From Blakeslea trispora (lineage: Eukaryota > Mucoromycota > Mucoromycetes > Mucorales > Choanephoraceae), in NCBI GenBank assembly GCA_025331445.1, contig JAIWNE010000113.1:46122-110121 (forward strand): DNA of 64,000 nt, written 5' to 3'. Position numbers and translations under genes: made by a program. Within the stretch, counting starts at the first letter, position 1. Each line of letters begins with the position of its first letter. Below are positions 23,223 to 34,100 of the stretch, piece after piece. The notes beneath the pieces are model-generated. The model was not told the origin of the DNA. It did not search any database and was given only the letters and a program-made list of their open reading frames with translations.

Positions 23223-25208
23223 CTATAGATATATCAGGTCCATGCCAATACATACGTGTATGTTATTAAATAGATCAAATACTTCAAAACGCGAGTGCAT
23301 TGATTTAAAGTTATATGTGAGCTCTAATTTCTTATGTGTTTTTCCCATACGTCTAACCGTGTTGCCATTTACAAGTTTAATATTTCCTCTACTTTTATTT
23401 ATTTCTAAATTCAAGTGTCTTGCCAATGTTGGAAAGATTGATGAGAATGAACAGCCAGAGTCCAGCAATGCCCATGTTTTCACGCTCTCTATTGTCAAGG
23501 GAAGATTTATAAACTTGTCAGCTAACAGGTTTTTGGGCGATTGTGCAAAATATTCATCTTTCAGAATAGTAGACTTACAATCGGCTTTTCCTTTGCCTTT
23601 GCCTTCTGGAGCGAAGTCAGCAGCAGCAAAGTTGAGGTTGTGATCCTCATCGGAGGAGTTGTCACGTTCATCTTCGTCTTCGGAAGGAACAGGAACAGGA
23701 GGACGTGGCTTCTTGGTCTTTGTACGATTACGACCAGAGGAAGAGGAGGGAGAAGAAGAGGATTTGCATACATGCTTGGAATTCCAAGGCTTATTGCATT
23801 TGTGGCAGCGTTTGCTGGAGCTTGCTTTACTTTTGTTAGAGGACATTGCAGTCACTCGTCTTTTGTACGCTTTGCAATCTTGGATATCATGCGCGGTCGT
23901 ATCATGCACGTGGCAATGTGCCTTAGAATGTGGCTGACTAGTAAAGGCTTCTTGATGAGAGCGGCCAAGGCGAGAAGAAGAAGAGAAGCGCGGTTGAGAA
24001 AATTTCTTTGGGCCGTGCATTTTTCGATGGGATCCCATTTTCTTAAGCACTTCGATATTGTTCTCGGCATCATCAATTGACAAGAGGACTCGGATCATAT
24101 AATCCAGTGAGTCTTTGTTTGGATCCTCACTCAGGCTTATTGTCTTGAGAACTGCTGCGTGGGTTTTTGCTTCAATGGGCTTGAGGAGACAGTACTTCCT
24201 CATTGGCTCATCATTGAGTTGAGCTTCACGAACAAGTCGGCGAAAGCGTTCAACGTACTGGTGCATACTTTCGTTGCGATGTACAGCAGGGCGATAAAGG
24301 CTGTCAGTGGCCAATTGGTGAGTACGCTCTGGACTCATACCAAATCTAGTGGATAGAGCTTCTTTAACGGAAGTCCACGAAGCGTTGGGGTTGGTTTCAA
24401 GAAACTCATTAACCCAATTCATGATTTGCTCAGGAGCAGTGATCGGAAGGATACGCAACCAGTTCTCCTCGAGAGAAAGAGAATGGGATAAAAGAACTTG
24501 CTCAAATGCACGAATACATTGATTGGGTGTCTTATAAACACGACGAGAATTGTCATGTACAAACCCAGTCCATTGAAAGAAAGGAAGGTTTGAAGGAACG
24601 AAGCTCATGGGTTGATAGAGATGACCTTGATTCAAGAGAATTGAGCTGTTCATTACTTCATCTCTAGTTTTAGATGATGATGAAGAGTGGTTTACGACGG
24701 GTTCGTCTACACTATACATGTCTTTGTATGTGCCTTCGAGCTCATTTAAACGCTCTCTCATCTCAGCCAATTGCTCACGCATAGACTTTAGTAAGACGAG
24801 GTCAGATATGACACTTATCTGGAGCGCTTTATGACCGATTTGGTCGCGAAGGGCTTGCATTCTATCGTTCAATGCAGTTTTAATGTCAACAGGCACATTG
24901 GTTTCAATGTCCTCAAAATACTCAGGCTGTTTTGTATGCTCAGAGCTGAAAACAGGAGTTTCGCTATTATCCGGGTTGGATAAGGAAGCTGATGAGTAAA
25001 GTTCATCAATTTCCATGAACTCATCGTCGTTCTCTTTCGAGGTGACGGGTTCAGAGGGAGTACCACCCAAAACAGGAATGTTGGTGGCAGCCATTCTACC
25101 GCGAGGAGCAGCAGGAGCAGGGGTGTTGTTTTCTCGTCTCAAAGCCGATGAGGCACTGCGACGAGTGGTGACGGAAGTCTTTTTAGTGTTGTTGTTGTTG
25201 TTGACCAT
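23223..25208 (-). CDS. Gypsy-1 gag and protease
   Basis: A 661-residue ORF from ATG 25208. An Asn/Thr/Ser-rich N-terminus is followed by a probable coiled coil (residues about 110-170) and a capsid-like region (about 200-400, with FFQWTGFVHD, NPNASWTSVKEALSTRFG and ESMHQYVERFRRLV). A zinc knuckle RCHKCNKPWNSKHVC lies at about 467-482. The spacing is CX2CX7HXC, not the usual CX2CX4HX4C, and Gypsy-2 shares it. An acidic/Ser-rich linker and the protease (WALLDSGCSFSSIF, about 580) follow. It ends at TAG right after GMDLIYL; the frame then continues into RT. Gag forms the particle, and the protease matures the polyprotein. Confidence 0.9.
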   Translation of the reverse strand: MVNNNNNTKKTSVTTRRSASSALRRENNTPAPAAPRGRMAATNIPVLGGTPSEPVTSKENDDEFMEIDELYSSASLSNPDNSETPVFSSEHTKQPEYFEDIETNVPVDIKTALNDRMQALRDQIGHKALQISVISDLVLLKSMREQLAEMRERLNELEGTYKDMYSVDEPVVNHSSSSSKTRDEVMNSSILLNQGHLYQPMSFVPSNLPFFQWTGFVHDNSRRVYKTPNQCIRAFEQVLLSHSLSLEENWLRILPITAPEQIMNWVNEFLETNPNASWTSVKEALSTRFGMSPERTHQLATDSLYRPAVHRNESMHQYVERFRRLVREAQLNDEPMRKYCLLKPIEAKTHAAVLKTISLSEDPNKDSLDYMIRVLLSIDDAENNIEVLKKMGSHRKMHGPKKFSQPRFSSSSRLGRSHQEAFTSQPHSKAHCHVHDTTAHDIQDCKAYKRRVTAMSSNKSKASSSKRCHKCNKPWNSKHVCKSSSSPSSSSGRNRTKTKKPRPPVPVPSEDEDERDNSSDEDHNLNFAAADFAPEGKGKGKADCKSTILKDEYFAQSPKNLLADKFINLPLTIESVKTWALLDSGCSFSSIFPTLARHLNLEINKSRGNIKLVNGNTVRRMGKTHKKLELTYNFKSMHSRFEVFDLFNNIHVCIGMDLIYL

Positions 25209-25215
25209 TTTTGTT

Positions 25216-25305
25216 ACTGAATAAAACTTTTTGTATGTTTAAAAAAAATAGTTTATCTGTTAAGTCAAGAGATTAAACAAGATTAAAGAGAGGGTTTTAT
25301 TCAGT
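25216..25305 (-). promoter_or_regulatory. Possible self-primer hairpin of Gypsy-1
   Basis: Coding strand: ACTGAATAAAAC lies in the 5' LTR (25294-25305). Its exact 12-base complement GTTTTATTCAGT lies in the leader (25216-25227), 21 bases inside the LTR edge and just before gag. No tRNA-like TGG primer site follows the LTR. Tf1-type elements prime with the 5' end of their own RNA. The 21-base offset is unusual for that, so this is a suggestion only. Confidence 0.35.
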
Positions 25306-25415
25306 GCAAGGATGGGATGTCAATATAAATTATGTTTGGTAACACAGAACAAGATCTGTATTTGATTTAGGAATATATCGAATATTATATGATGTATGTT
25401 CAATACGATACATCA
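25249..25415 (-). repeat. Gypsy-1 5' LTR
   Basis: 167 bp partner of 19862-20028. The adjoining AAGGT (25416-25420) repeats the left flank. The LINE reading frame resumes immediately after it. Confidence 0.9.
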
Positions 25416-26156
25416 AAGGTTACCATCCTCAACAGTCTGATCCTCTCACGTCTGTGGCACGTTTTAAGGGTATTGACGGTTCCTGATTCCTTTTTCAAGA
25501 AGATTGAGTCTATTATGAGTTCCTTCCTCATGCGAAAAACCTTCCCTCGGATAGGAATAGCCACGATGTTTCTGCCTTGGAAAAGAGGTGGTTTAGGCCT
25601 TTTGAATCCGCGACGTCAACAGCTTGTCCTTCAACTACGATGGCTTCACCCTCTGTTGTCTTCCACTGATCCTGTTCTCCGTCCTTCGTCATGGGATGAT
25701 TCATCTTTGAACCAAGTTTTCGTCTTGCCATTTTTGATTTAGTCTGCGCTCCATCACCTATCTACTATTCCCTTCATGGATCCCAATGAGTGGTGCTTAC
25801 AAGACTTTCGTCTGCTCTTTTTGTTCCCTGATTTAAGACCTTCCGTTCTCAGATCTTTTGAGAGCCCATTCTATTTGTTGTTCCGGTCCATAGACGCCCT
25901 CTCAAAGCCGTTTGTAGATGTTGTGGTAAGCCTAGAGACATGCCTGAGTATCCCTTTGGGCTATCTTTATCTACGTTGTCCGGATGTTGAAGTACCTCGT
26001 TCAATACAGCAATTGCCTTGTTTCGCAACTTACATGCTTGACTCTGCCTATTGTCGTATCCAGCCAAAGACGTTAGATGTCATTGTAGCTCATCCTTACC
26101 TTGTGCGCAAGTTTCTCCGATGGGTAAGAACAAGCAAATTGTTTCTTGCTCTGTGA

Positions 26157-27030
26157 TATTTTGCAGTCTCAGGAAAATTCAATGAGAGGGAACTCGATTT
26201 TTTTATTAAAAAAAAGAGAAGGAACTAATTCTACTGCAAGTCCATGTTGTGTTTATATATTATTTCTATCTCGGTTTCAATTAATCACTCCGTTATAATT
26301 TTATCTGTATGAGGAGTTTTCCTACTAGGATGACATGTCACCTTAATGGAAAGATGGCTGTGGCCAGATTTCATCCCCCGCCTTGAATAAGGTGGAGATA
26401 TATTGTTTACTTGATTTATATCTTGGAGAGATAATAATTATGCCCGACAAGATATGCTTTAATCTTGATTAGTGTTTCAATATATCAGGCATAACTGTTT
26501 CATACTTGTTCACTTGTTTCGTTGGATGTTAAGATCAGTTCAGATTAGGTGTTAACGATAGACAAGCCCTTTGTAATTATGTTTCAGAACTATCTTTATC
26601 CAAGTAATGATTTAGTCTTTTCTTATAATGAAATCTCTAGAATCATTGCTTGATTTGTTAGATGCTGCTACCTTGGTATTATTAGGCCTATGCAACCATC
26701 CTGCTATCACATGTGTCATGTCATATAGCCATTTCAAGTATTGATGAGAAGAGAGTCAATGGATACAAATCTGATCATGCTTTCAATGTGTTAGCTAGGC
26801 ACATTGAACGCTTTATATATCATATCATCGCTTTATACCAACGCTTGTTAGATGTTTGATTTCAGGATTACCTCTGGTAATATCTGAAATGATTCTCCTT
26901 TTCCAACTTTTATATTATTTGATTTATTGTTATCTTGACATTATCTGTCAAATTAACTATTGATGATGATGATTAATTGAATTTACGATTATAAGTCGTT
27001 CTGACTTTTGTATATGCCCAAATACGACAT
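26157..27030. other. Unexplained 0.87 kb stretch interrupting the LINE
   Basis: LINE coding stops near 26150 and resumes near 27030. The stretch between is AT-rich, with no ORF of note and no terminal repeats or target duplication that I can see. It may be an old insertion, such as another solo LTR, or a decayed part of the LINE. Confidence 0.4.
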
Positions 27031-27870
27031 GCTCCATTCTTTGCCAGAGCTTTTATTCCGCCTGCTTATGCCCAGATTGGGTCTCATCCTTTTGTCCCTG
27101 TCGATCATCAACGGGTGGATGCATCGCCCTTTCTGTCTTCTATAGGCTTTGGTTCTACGGATCCCTCGCTCCAGCTGACATCTAAGGAATATCGAGCTTC
27201 TCTCGTCCGTTCTTCACCATCTCAGCTAACGGCCAAACAATGGAACCAATTCTGGTCTTATCTTTTGTCATACACCAGTCGGAATGTGTGGTATTGCATT
27301 TTACTGGGCAAGTTTCCTTGCCGAGCAACCCTGCATGGTATCCTTCCAGCCATTTCTGACCCTATCTGTGCCTTATGTTCACAGGTAACTGACTCTATGG
27401 AGCACTTCCTTTATGAATGCGAAAGAAAACTTTCTGTTTGGAAAGAACTTTGGTCACGGCATTTTGCCGTCCCATTCACTAATCAGGCACTTCAAACGGC
27501 GCTCTTCGATCTCCACCTCCCCCCTTTAACTAAAGCATTATTTTGTCAAGACTCGTACTTCGTACTTGCCTCTGGGCTTCAAGCCGTTTGGCGGTGTCAT
27601 TGGTTGTTCGTCTTTGACAGTGTTCCATTCCTCTCTGCCTCCGCGATCAATATGGCTACTAAAGATCTACTTCGTCACTCTCAAGAAGCCTTGTTTCAAA
27701 AAGGTGTGTCTCCTTTCCCTGTTGTGGGACTAAGCTTTCCAGCGTCCTAACGGCATATTTGTATATATTTTCCATCAAAACCATTCTCTTTACTCCCCTC
27801 CCTCTCATCTATATACCGCTTTCTTAAAAAACTCATAAACAAAAACAAACTGTGACTCGAGTTTTCTCGT

Positions 27871-28037
27871 TGATGTATCGTATTGAACATACATCATATA
27901 ATATTCGATATATACCTAAATCAAATACAGATCTTGTTCTGTGTTACCAAACATAATTTATATTGACATCCCATCCTTGCACTGAATAAAACCCTCTCTT
28001 TAATCTTGTTTAATCTCTTGACTTAACAGATAAATTA
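27871..28037 (+). repeat. Solo LTR of the Gypsy-1 family
   Basis: 167 bp, reverse complement of the Gypsy-1 LTRs as written on the plus strand. It starts TGATGTATCG and ends ATAAATTA, with perfect CTCGT duplications at 27866-27870 and 28038-28042. No internal region, so it is the product of LTR-LTR recombination. It sits in the 3' non-coding part of the plus-strand LINE. Confidence 0.93.
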
Positions 28038-28361
28038 CTCGTCACTCAATAAAAAGATTTTCTCCATAAAAAAAAAGTTTTCGCGTCATTTCTTTTGTCA
28101 TTGCTAATGTGTTTGGGCATGTTGGTAGATGTCAAGTAGATGTAACTAGATGGAGCAATGTGGATTAAATGGGTCTGATAAAACCAACCAAAATTTACAC
28201 AAGCCTTTAAAAAAGTGAAGAGAAGAAGAAAAAAAAATGGCAAGAGGACTTATGTTAAGTCCTTTGACGGGCGTTTTCATTTTAAAATAATAAGGGTACA
28301 CTGAGTTAGAATATCGATACAGATTTATAGAGGACACTACAGGGAATTAAAATTTGAGGCC

Positions 28362-28402
28362 TTTAACCGACTAAATTTTTTGTCGGTTTTATGTCGGTTA
28401 AA
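28362..28402. repeat. E1 left subterminal repeats
   Basis: TTTAACCGAC at 28362 and GTCGGTT at 28382 and 28393, the last as GTCGGTTAAA. The same word recurs at the right end of E1. In CACTA elements such words are transposase-binding sites (family knowledge). Confidence 0.7.
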
Positions 28403-28922
28403 GGGGTCGTTTCAAGCAGTAAAATGTAAATTTATGAAAATCGGTCAAAACTGAATGAAATTCAAAACAGTGATGTATGTAGCTATCTAGAGTATATCCA
28501 TGCAAAAAAAAAACGCTACTTTTACCATCATTTTATATGCTCTTGCAAGCGTTCAATTTGAACATTCTTTGAATCGGTTTCAAGAGCCGCTTTTTTTTAA
28601 CAAAATCCAGTTTTTTATTGTGACCACTTTAAATTTCATTTTTTAAAAAAAAAAGTCTACAATTTTAACCAATAAAAAGCTATTTGATTTTCGGACTTGT
28701 TCAGTATCACATTTTAAACGGAGCAGATCTGTGCTTTAACAATTTTTCCTATTCATGATAAATTAGGAAGGCATTCTGTCTAAAATAAGAGAAAAAGGGA
28801 TAAAGAAAACAGCTTATAATCTACAGACATAGCTTTAAAAGTGCTGATATGCATATCAAATTGAATAAAAAGTTAAGCATTATCAACAAATACCAAATTT
28901 TGAAACATGTTTTACTTTAATA
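28403..28922. other. E1 left arm, no gene seen
   Basis: AT-rich, with homopolymer A and T runs, between the subterminal repeats and Tc1-1. No ORF worth naming. Confidence 0.3.
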
Positions 28923-30265
28923 CAGTCACACCCAAAAGTGTTAAGGCCTTTTTTTCCAAAAACTTAAGGGTGAAATATTACTCTAGCATTGACAATAGTT
29001 TGTATGAGTTGTGCATGTTGTAGAGACCTCAAACTTCGCAAAATAAAAGATGAAGATGTTTATTTTATTAAAATAAAAAAAAGTAGGCAGTTTAATATTT
29101 AGTATGCCCACCTTTAGAGTCAATCACAGATTGATATCTAGCCGTCATGCTTTCGACTAAAGTAGCCGCAAAGTCGAGCCCAATTTGCTCCCATTCCTGC
29201 TGAATTAGCGCCTTCAACTCATCCACATTAGAAACGGTATGCCTCTGGGATGCAAGACGCTTCTCCAGCTCCCACCACACATGCTCGATAGGGTTCAAAT
29301 CAGGGCTTTGAGCTGGCCAGTAATCAAAGCCGATGATTTGATGACCCTCCTTCCACCAACGAGCATAGGCACCTGTGTGGCAGGTAGCACCGTCTTCTTG
29401 CAAAACATAGTCCCTCTGATGTTTATCATGCAATTCTTTGAACTAAGGGTGGAAGTGCTTGGCCAAAGTATTGATGTAAACATTTAGATTCATGTTACCT
29501 TCAACGATTACAAGGGGACCAAAACCCTCCGCACAAAAGCAAGCCCAGACCATTACTGATCCTTTGCCCCATTTGGTTGTTTCGAGTATATTTCTTTGGT
29601 CATATCGTGTGCCTTTCTTTCGAATAACTCGAGCAGCGCAATTATTGTTCTCGACCCGAAAACGTGCCTCATCAGACCATACTACTCCTTTCCGCTGGTC
29701 AATGTCCCAATCAACAGGGCGAAGAGCCCAATTCGACCTGGATTCTCTATGACGGTCAGTAAGAGTTGGCTTATGAGCTGCCAAGTATGAATTAAATCCC
29801 TTCTGAGCCAGATGGCTGATGATGGTCTTTTTGTTGACGATCAAACCAAACGTGGCAGCATAGGCTTAAACCTAAGAAAAAGTGGCAAATGGTTCCTTCT
29901 GCACATATCGAACAAGCAATCTGATATCGGCTTCTGATCCCTTGGGCTTTCTACCTGGACTCTTCCGTTTTTCAAAAGACTCATTTTTCTCAATTCCAAC
30001 CACTATACTTCGTGCAGACTTCTTGTTTACACCTGTTAGTGCTTTAATGTCCTTATACTTCATTCCAGACTTTCGAAGAAAATAAACACCTCCCTGTACA
30101 AAATCATTGTGATATACGTTCTTGCGAGACTCAGAGTTTTCGTTTAATGTATCGTTCATGTTGTTTTACTCAGAAAAGTGATGGGAAATAAAGGAAAGAA
30201 CACCAACGTTCTTCAGGAATTTAATGCATATTTGATTTAGGACTAAACACTTTTGGGTGTGACTG
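28923..30265. mobile_element. Tc1-1: Tc1/mariner-like element
   Basis: 1,343 bp with terminal inverted repeats of at least 20 bases (CAGTCACACCCAAAAGTGTT on the left, its complement on the right), flanked on both sides by TA. It encodes one transposase on the minus strand. It lies in the left arm of E1, upstream of the transposase gene. Confidence 0.93.
29092..30159 (-). pseudogene. Tc1-1 transposase, three nonsense codons
   Basis: ATG at 30159. The whole gene lies in one frame broken by TAG (29872-29874), TAA (29866-29868) and TAG (29443-29445). The N-terminal helix-turn-helix region has FLRKSGMKYKDIKALTGV and a GRKPKG linker typical of Tc1 paired-type domains. Catalytic core: VWSDEARFRVEN, VLQEDGATCHTG and SPDLNPIEHVWWELEKR, giving D, D and E with about 34 residues between the last two (DD34E). 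About 356 codons including stops, a normal Tc1 length. The protein would cut and paste the element at TA. This copy cannot be translated in full. Confidence 0.92.
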
Positions 30266-30685
30266 TAATTACTGACTGAAAGGGACCTTACATTGAAGAA
30301 GAACATTTATAATTTAAAGAGATTGTTTCCAATCAAAGATTTCTAATCAGTAAAACTTTTGATTAGCCTATATTCAAGGAACAAATGAGATTCTGTAAAA
30401 TCCTTTCGATTATTGAAAAATCGATTGTAGCTCAGGCAGAAGAAAAAGATATAAAAGATGCAAAGAAAAATAAAGCAAAACAGCCATCTATTCTATATTT
30501 TATTTGATTTACCTCAACATGCCTGCTACTCCTACTAGAAACACTTTGATCTACTGTTTTTGTGACATCTGCAAATACAAACCTAAACAGGCCAAGTTTA
30601 TCAAGCCTTCGACCCATCGTTCTCACAAAAAATCAACAAGTAAGATAACATGCCCTATCAAGAATGGCTTGAAACCAACAGTAAG

Positions 30686-31120
30686 TGTCGTGTTTGGCTT
30701 GTCTGAACATGAATTCCTTAAGAGTTGAAGTCTATTTTTGTATATAAAGATCTACATCATAATTGGATTAAGTAATCCTATCAACATTATGTCAGTCTAG
30801 AATGATTTCATAAGCAAGTGTTATGAATCTGGACTAAAGAAGATGATAAGCAATAAATATTGCCAAAGAAAGTAAAATGTCAATATGTCATTAAAGGTGA
30901 CACAAACTAGTCTATGACATTGTTCTCTTAAATATCCAGATTTAGTAAAGAGTAAAGACTAAAGGAAGTCAAAGACGTAATAGCAATAGTAGATAGCAAT
31001 TGGTATAAATACTCTCATTTATTTTGTTCATAATAAAGGCATACGTAAAACAGTCTCAAACTACTTACTATATTTTTTCTCCTAAAAAACCTTTATCTAT
31101 TTTCATACCTAAATATCACA
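30686..31120 (+). repeat. Gypsy-2 5' LTR
   Basis: 435 bp, TGTCGTGTTT...AATATCACA. It contains a TATA box at 31004-31010, and AATAAAGG near 31032 could serve as a poly(A) signal in the 3' LTR. Confidence 0.95.
31004..31010 (+). promoter_or_regulatory. TATA box in the Gypsy-2 LTR
   Basis: TATAAAT in the context TTGGTATAAATAC, about 110 bases before the LTR end. Transcription would be expected to start some 30 bases later, near 31035. Confidence 0.5.
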
Positions 31121-31144
31121 TTTTTTAGTTTGAATTCGATCAAT

Positions 31145-34100
31145 ATGTCTGCCTCTGAACAAACTGCTATGAACTCTCCTGTTGATGTTGAAGCTGGTGT
31201 TGCTCCCTCTCCTGTTTCTCCTGTTGTTGATGAATCTCCTGTTGAACCTGTTGATCAACCTATGGATGTTGAGATGGAATCTGCTGCTGATGAAGGTGAC
31301 TCGAATGTATTCATCAACATTAATGAAAAGGCTACCACCGAGATGTTGTTGAAGTCAGCTGAAGAAGACTTGGCTATGAAGAAGAACAATTACCTGATTT
31401 TGTCTGGTCATTACCTCGCTGCCTCTAAGGTGAACCCCACTTCGCAGCATACCAAGAATGCTAGTGAAGCTCAAAAGGAAGCCCAACGGTTGTACTTGGA
31501 AGCTAAGGAGTTGTTGAAAGTGCTGAAGTCAGTACATACTCCTGTGTCAATGCCGGATGTGAAGAAGAGCATTTTAGTACCTGCTAATCTTCCCTTTCTG
31601 CAATTGAATTCTGATGTAGTCATCAGACGAGAAAAAGATTCATATGATTCTGTATATGATTTCTGTCAAGAATTTGTGACCATTTTGGAAGCTCATTCTT
31701 TATCACTGGATGATAACTGGGAAAGACTTTTGCCTATATGTTTAAGCAAAGAAGATCGCTCATGGTTTGAAGACAAACTGAAGAACAAGGCTTTGAATTG
31801 GAAGATGGCTGAGAGCAAGTTGCTTGATAAGTATGACACTCCATTCCGTAAGTTCTTGAATATGGGCAGGGTCTGGTCTATGAAACAAGAGAAAGGTGAA
31901 TCTGCTCGTGCTTTTGGTTCGAAGTTTCAAAAGTATAGAAGACAAGCAGGCCTTGAAGATGGTGTACAGTTGGTTCTTTGTTTCTGGTGGAACTTGCGTC
32001 AGGAAGTCCGTGAGGCTTGTCTCATCCCTTTGTCCGCCAACTATGGTACGAAACTGCCTTCTAAGATAGAAGACATAATTGACTTGGTGAGTGCTACCAC
32101 TCGTGATTCTTCCTCTTTGTTGACGAACCCTGGTGAGTCGAAGTCTGCTGCTGTTGCTGGTGAGTTCTCTGGTGACAGAAAAGGAAAGAAGCGTGCTTCG
32201 GTTGGTGAAGACAGAGGAAAGTCTAAGAAGTCTTGGACTTTCAACCAGGCGTTGAAGAAGAAGCAGTGTTATGCCTGCCATGCTCCTTGGGTCCCTGGCC
32301 ACAACTGTCCAGGTAGAGAAAGAAACGCTCAAGAAAAGGTTTCGAGAATGGCTGTCCGTTCTGGTGTTTCTGACTCCGAGTCTGGGGCTAGTGCCTCTAA
32401 GTGGGCATCGTGTAACGATGAGAATACTAGTGCTTTGGCCAACATGGCTTTGAAGTGTAAGTCTAATCAAAAAGATGTAGTCATCAAGAGAGACTTTAAA
32501 GAAGTAAGCACTAATATTGTTTTTCCTATTCTTGTAAACAATTCTATTAGAACATACTCCTTATTGGATTGTGGTGCCACCTTTAGTTCTGTGGATGTAG
32601 AGTTTTGTTTGAAGAATAAGATAGAGATTAGTTATATTGAGCACATCAATAAAAATTTAGTGAATAAGAGTAATTTTCATAAGTTTTTTATTCGTTTGGC
32701 TGATAGTAAGTCTTTTGTTAAGAGAATTGGTACTTGTAAATTGAGTGTTACTTGTAATAATCAGACTATTCAGCGCGAATTCGAAGTGATGAATTTAACT
32801 AATAGTAATGAGTATGATCTCAGTATTGGTACTGATTTCATGTCCTCTTTGGGTATTGGTATTTATGGTTTGCCAATGACATTTGATGATCAGGATTCTA
32901 ATGAAGAAAGACTTGAAGCTGATAGACGTTTCAATAATCGTAGTGATCTTCTGGATTCTATCCAAAGAGAGAATGAAAGTAAAGAAAATAATCCTGCTTT
33001 AGGTCCTCAAGAGTTTGAGAAAGTGATGGATTATATCAATCAGTTCATTGATGAAAATCAAGCTATTCCTAAGGGATCGTTTTGTACTATTCCTGAGAGT
33101 GTGGTATGTCTGGATACTCCTGAGAATGCTACTGCTTATCGAGCTCCTTATCCTATTCCTATTGCTATGCAAGAAGTTGTGGATAAACAAGTCCAGGAGT
33201 GGTTAGATAATGGTATCATTGAGAAAGCTCCAGCCAATACTGCATGGAATACACCTTTGACTGTGGTCTCTAAGACTAATGGTAAGGGTGAGACAACTGG
33301 TTATCGTGTATGTCATGATCCTAGAATGTTGAATTTGTTGTTGAAGTCAATTGACAGAATGCCTCTGCCTGTGATTGGTGAACTATTTGAAGATTTGAAG
33401 GGTGCGAATGTGTATTCTACTCTTGATTTGAAATCTGCGTTCAATTCTTTGCGTTTGAATCCAAAGGATGCGCATAAGCTTAGTTTCACTTGGCGTGGTG
33501 TTCAGTACAAACCCATTGGTACAGTGTTTGGTATTAAGCATGTCAGTTCGCAATTCCAAAGAACTATGAGTATAGCTCTTGAAGGATTACCTTTTGTGAG
33601 ATTCTTTGTGGATGACATTGTGGTTGCTAGTAAGAACACTGAGGATCATAGAGAGCATTTGAAGCAAGTAATTCAAAGATTGACTAAGGTTAACTTGAAG
33701 TTAAATCCTAAGAAGTGTCATTTCTTCCAGAAAGAAATTTATCTACTTGGTTTCCATATATCTCCTGCTGGTATCACTATGGATCGTAGAAAGTTAGTCA
33801 ATGTTTTGGATTTCCCCCAACCTAAGACTGGTAAAGATATCCAGCGCTATTGTGGTTTGATCAACTACTTTAGAAATCTGATTCCAAATGTATCGACAAT
33901 AATGGCTCCTTTAGACTCATTAAGAAATGAGAAGTCCATTGTGCATTTGTGGAATGAACAGCATCAGATTGCTTTCGATAATTTGAAGAAGGCTTTGTTG
34001 AGTGATACTGTATTATCCTATCCGGATATGAATGCTAAGTTTTGCATTAGTTGTGATGCTTCTTTGACTGGTATTGGTGCAGTGTTGTATCAAGTCATTG

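Larger units (their letters stand above)
19862..25415 (-). mobile_element. Gypsy-1: Ty3/gypsy chromovirus-type LTR retrotransposon
   Basis: Two 167-bp LTRs (19862-20028 and 25249-25415) bound the element, with a 5-base target duplication AAGGT at 19857-19861 and 25416-25420. Coding is on the minus strand in the order gag-protease, RT, RNase H, integrase, chromodomain, so the 5' LTR is the right-hand one. The LTR ends are TG and TA/CTA rather than TG/CA, confirmed by the solo LTR at 27871-28037. The element sits inside the plus-strand LINE. LTRs differ at few positions (e.g. near the TA(A/G)TTTATC end), so insertion is fairly recent, but the coding region carries a stop, a frameshift and an active-site change. 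Confidence 0.92.
19478..28075 (+). mobile_element. Second LINE, plus strand, 5'-truncated and split by insertions
   Basis: ORF2 coding is found in three blocks: 19478-19861 (RT from the catalytic box), 25421-26156 (LWHVLR, LPWKRGGLGLLNP) and about 27030-27750 (zinc-ribbon CALCSQVTDSMEHFLYEC). The catalytic box reads YADC (19509-19520) instead of YADD, so the RT is dead. Gypsy-1 separates blocks 1 and 2, and the reading frame joins exactly after removing the element and one AAGGT. An 0.87 kb stretch separates blocks 2 and 3. The 3' region carries a solo LTR and ends in an A-rich tract near 28067-28075. It is related to the minus-strand LINE next to it (LWHVLR motif in both) but lies head-to-head with it. 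Confidence 0.75.

Noticed and set aside
23223..23225. Programmed stop readthrough in Gypsy-1
   Set aside because: Considered because the frame continues, but Gypsy-2 lacks a stop there and Gypsy-1 carries other disabling changes. Kept only as a low-interest observation.
29868..29872. An intron removing the first two stops of the Tc1-1 transposase
   Set aside because: The frame is the same on both sides and the conserved spacing fits a Tc1 protein without removal; no plausible GT-AG pair of normal length removes just the stops.
31760..32470. 236-codon minus-strand ORF within Gypsy-2
   Set aside because: Antisense shadow of gag. No motif and low-complexity Ser/Arg composition follow from the opposite coding frame.
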